In this document: positions 63,630 through 64,000 of the stretch, piece by piece | Position numbering within the stretch: position 1 is the stretch's first letter | Layout of the letters: every line of letters begins with the position of its first letter | Source: Flavobacterium wongokense | GTDB taxonomy: Bacteria > Bacteroidota > Bacteroidia > Flavobacteriales > Flavobacteriaceae | Direction of reading: 5' to 3' | DNA: 64,000 nucleotides | NCBI RefSeq assembly: GCF_021608265.1 | Contig: NZ_JAKIHP010000001.1 | Coordinates: 1-64,000 of the forward strand | The notes under the pieces: generated by a model | What the model was told of the DNA's origin: nothing | The model's input: the letters and a program-made list of their open reading frames with translations, nothing else | Databases searched by the model: none | Made by a program: the position numbers and the translations under genes

Positions 63630-64000
63630 ATGGCAAAAAATAAATTAGTCCGTATGGACAATGTCGGCATCGTCGTGGAATCCCTTGATGAAGCCATCGC
63701 TTTTTTTGAAGAGCTTGGCATGACGCTCGAAGGGCGTGCCAATGTTGCCGGAGAATGGGCAGGAAGCGTTACCGGATTGGGCAATCAAAATGTTGAAGTC
63801 GCGATGATGATTACTCCCGACGGAAACAGCAGGTTAGAGCTTTCCCGTTTCATAAGTCCAGATGTAATTGCCGACCACCGCAATGCTCCTGTAAATGCAC
63901 TGGGCTATTTGCGCGTAATGTTTGCAGTAACCAACCTCGACGAGCTACTGGAAAGGCTTTATAAGAAAGGCGCCGAACTAGTGGGCGAAGTGGTTAATTA
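63630..64000 (+). CDS. VOC (glyoxalase/bleomycin-resistance-like) family protein, cut by the window end
   Basis: The frame opens with an ATG at 63630 and stays open to the window edge (123 codons). Its translation starts MAKNKLVRMDNVGIVVESLD, followed by AIAFFEELGMTLEGRANV, the opening beta-alpha-beta of a vicinal-oxygen-chelate domain, and a later ALGYLRVMFAV strand that carries the metal-pair equivalent. Family functions range from glyoxalase to dioxygenase; this one is unassigned. The 3' end is outside the window. Confidence 0.85.
   Translation, partial: MAKNKLVRMDNVGIVVESLDEAIAFFEELGMTLEGRANVAGEWAGSVTGLGNQNVEVAMMITPDGNSRLELSRFISPDVIADHRNAPVNALGYLRVMFAVTNLDELLERLYKKGAELVGEVVN

Overview
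The window is chromosomal DNA from a member of the Bacteroidota, most probably Flavobacterium or a close relative. The evidence is the gliding-motility genes gldF and gldG, type IX secretion (T9SS) C-terminal sorting domains of both type A and type B, a fused SecDF, DUF4294 and SIMPL proteins, AT-rich intergenic DNA, and repeated matches to the Bacteroidota promoter (TTTG, about 19-21 nt, TAnnTTTG) upstream of genes. No rRNA operon, insertion sequence, prophage or CRISPR array was seen. There is one tRNA (Tyr, GTA).

Layout. 1-6240: DUF4294 protein, M42 aminopeptidase, two small secreted proteins (one ankyrin), an unknown membrane-anchored protein coupled to purC, and phoH. 6363-11154: SAM hydrolase, monooxygenase-like protein, gldF and gldG, then dnaN. 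11307-13504: a small membrane protein, a secreted homologue of the Leptospira surface protein LipL32, and a tandem universal-stress protein. 13505-17311: mnmE and a CHASE-PAS histidine kinase with its overlapping response regulator. 17319-22940: a T9SS-exported endonuclease I, a sulfur module (TauE/SafE plus metallo-beta-lactamase/rhodanese), and a DUF4369-TlpA lipoprotein gene interrupted by a frameshift at a run of ten A. 23083-28045: tRNA-Tyr, a stretch of repeats, a small lipoprotein with a duplicated motif, a SIMPL protein, rhomboid protease, lipid A-type acyltransferase and a class V aminotransferase. 28082-43369, almost entirely on the minus strand: secDF, a T9SS protein, mdh, gyrB, asnB, a GreA-like protein, and a barrel/TPR envelope pair. 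43590-53186: ftsE followed by a surface-polysaccharide cluster (glycosyltransferases, sugar ketoisomerase, flippase, acyl/acetyltransferases, FemAB-like). 53300-64000: a T9SS type-B adhesin-like protein, an rRNA/tRNA methyltransferase, a serine hydrolase, then relA/spoT, a YdeI-like gene, fur, a small membrane protein, purA, and a final group of small genes ending in a VOC protein cut by the window edge.

Working together: gldF/gldG, secDF and the three T9SS cargo proteins belong to the envelope export and gliding machinery. The glycan cluster makes and exports surface polysaccharide. relA/spoT, fur and purA bring stringent response, iron control and purine synthesis side by side. Most genes are ordinary core genes. 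The items most worth a second look are the LipL32 homologue, the poly-A frameshift in the DUF4369-TlpA gene, the duplicated-motif lipoprotein, the leaderless fur with a lost zinc site, and several structured intergenic elements. All functional statements come from reading the sequence and from recalled family knowledge. No database search was run.
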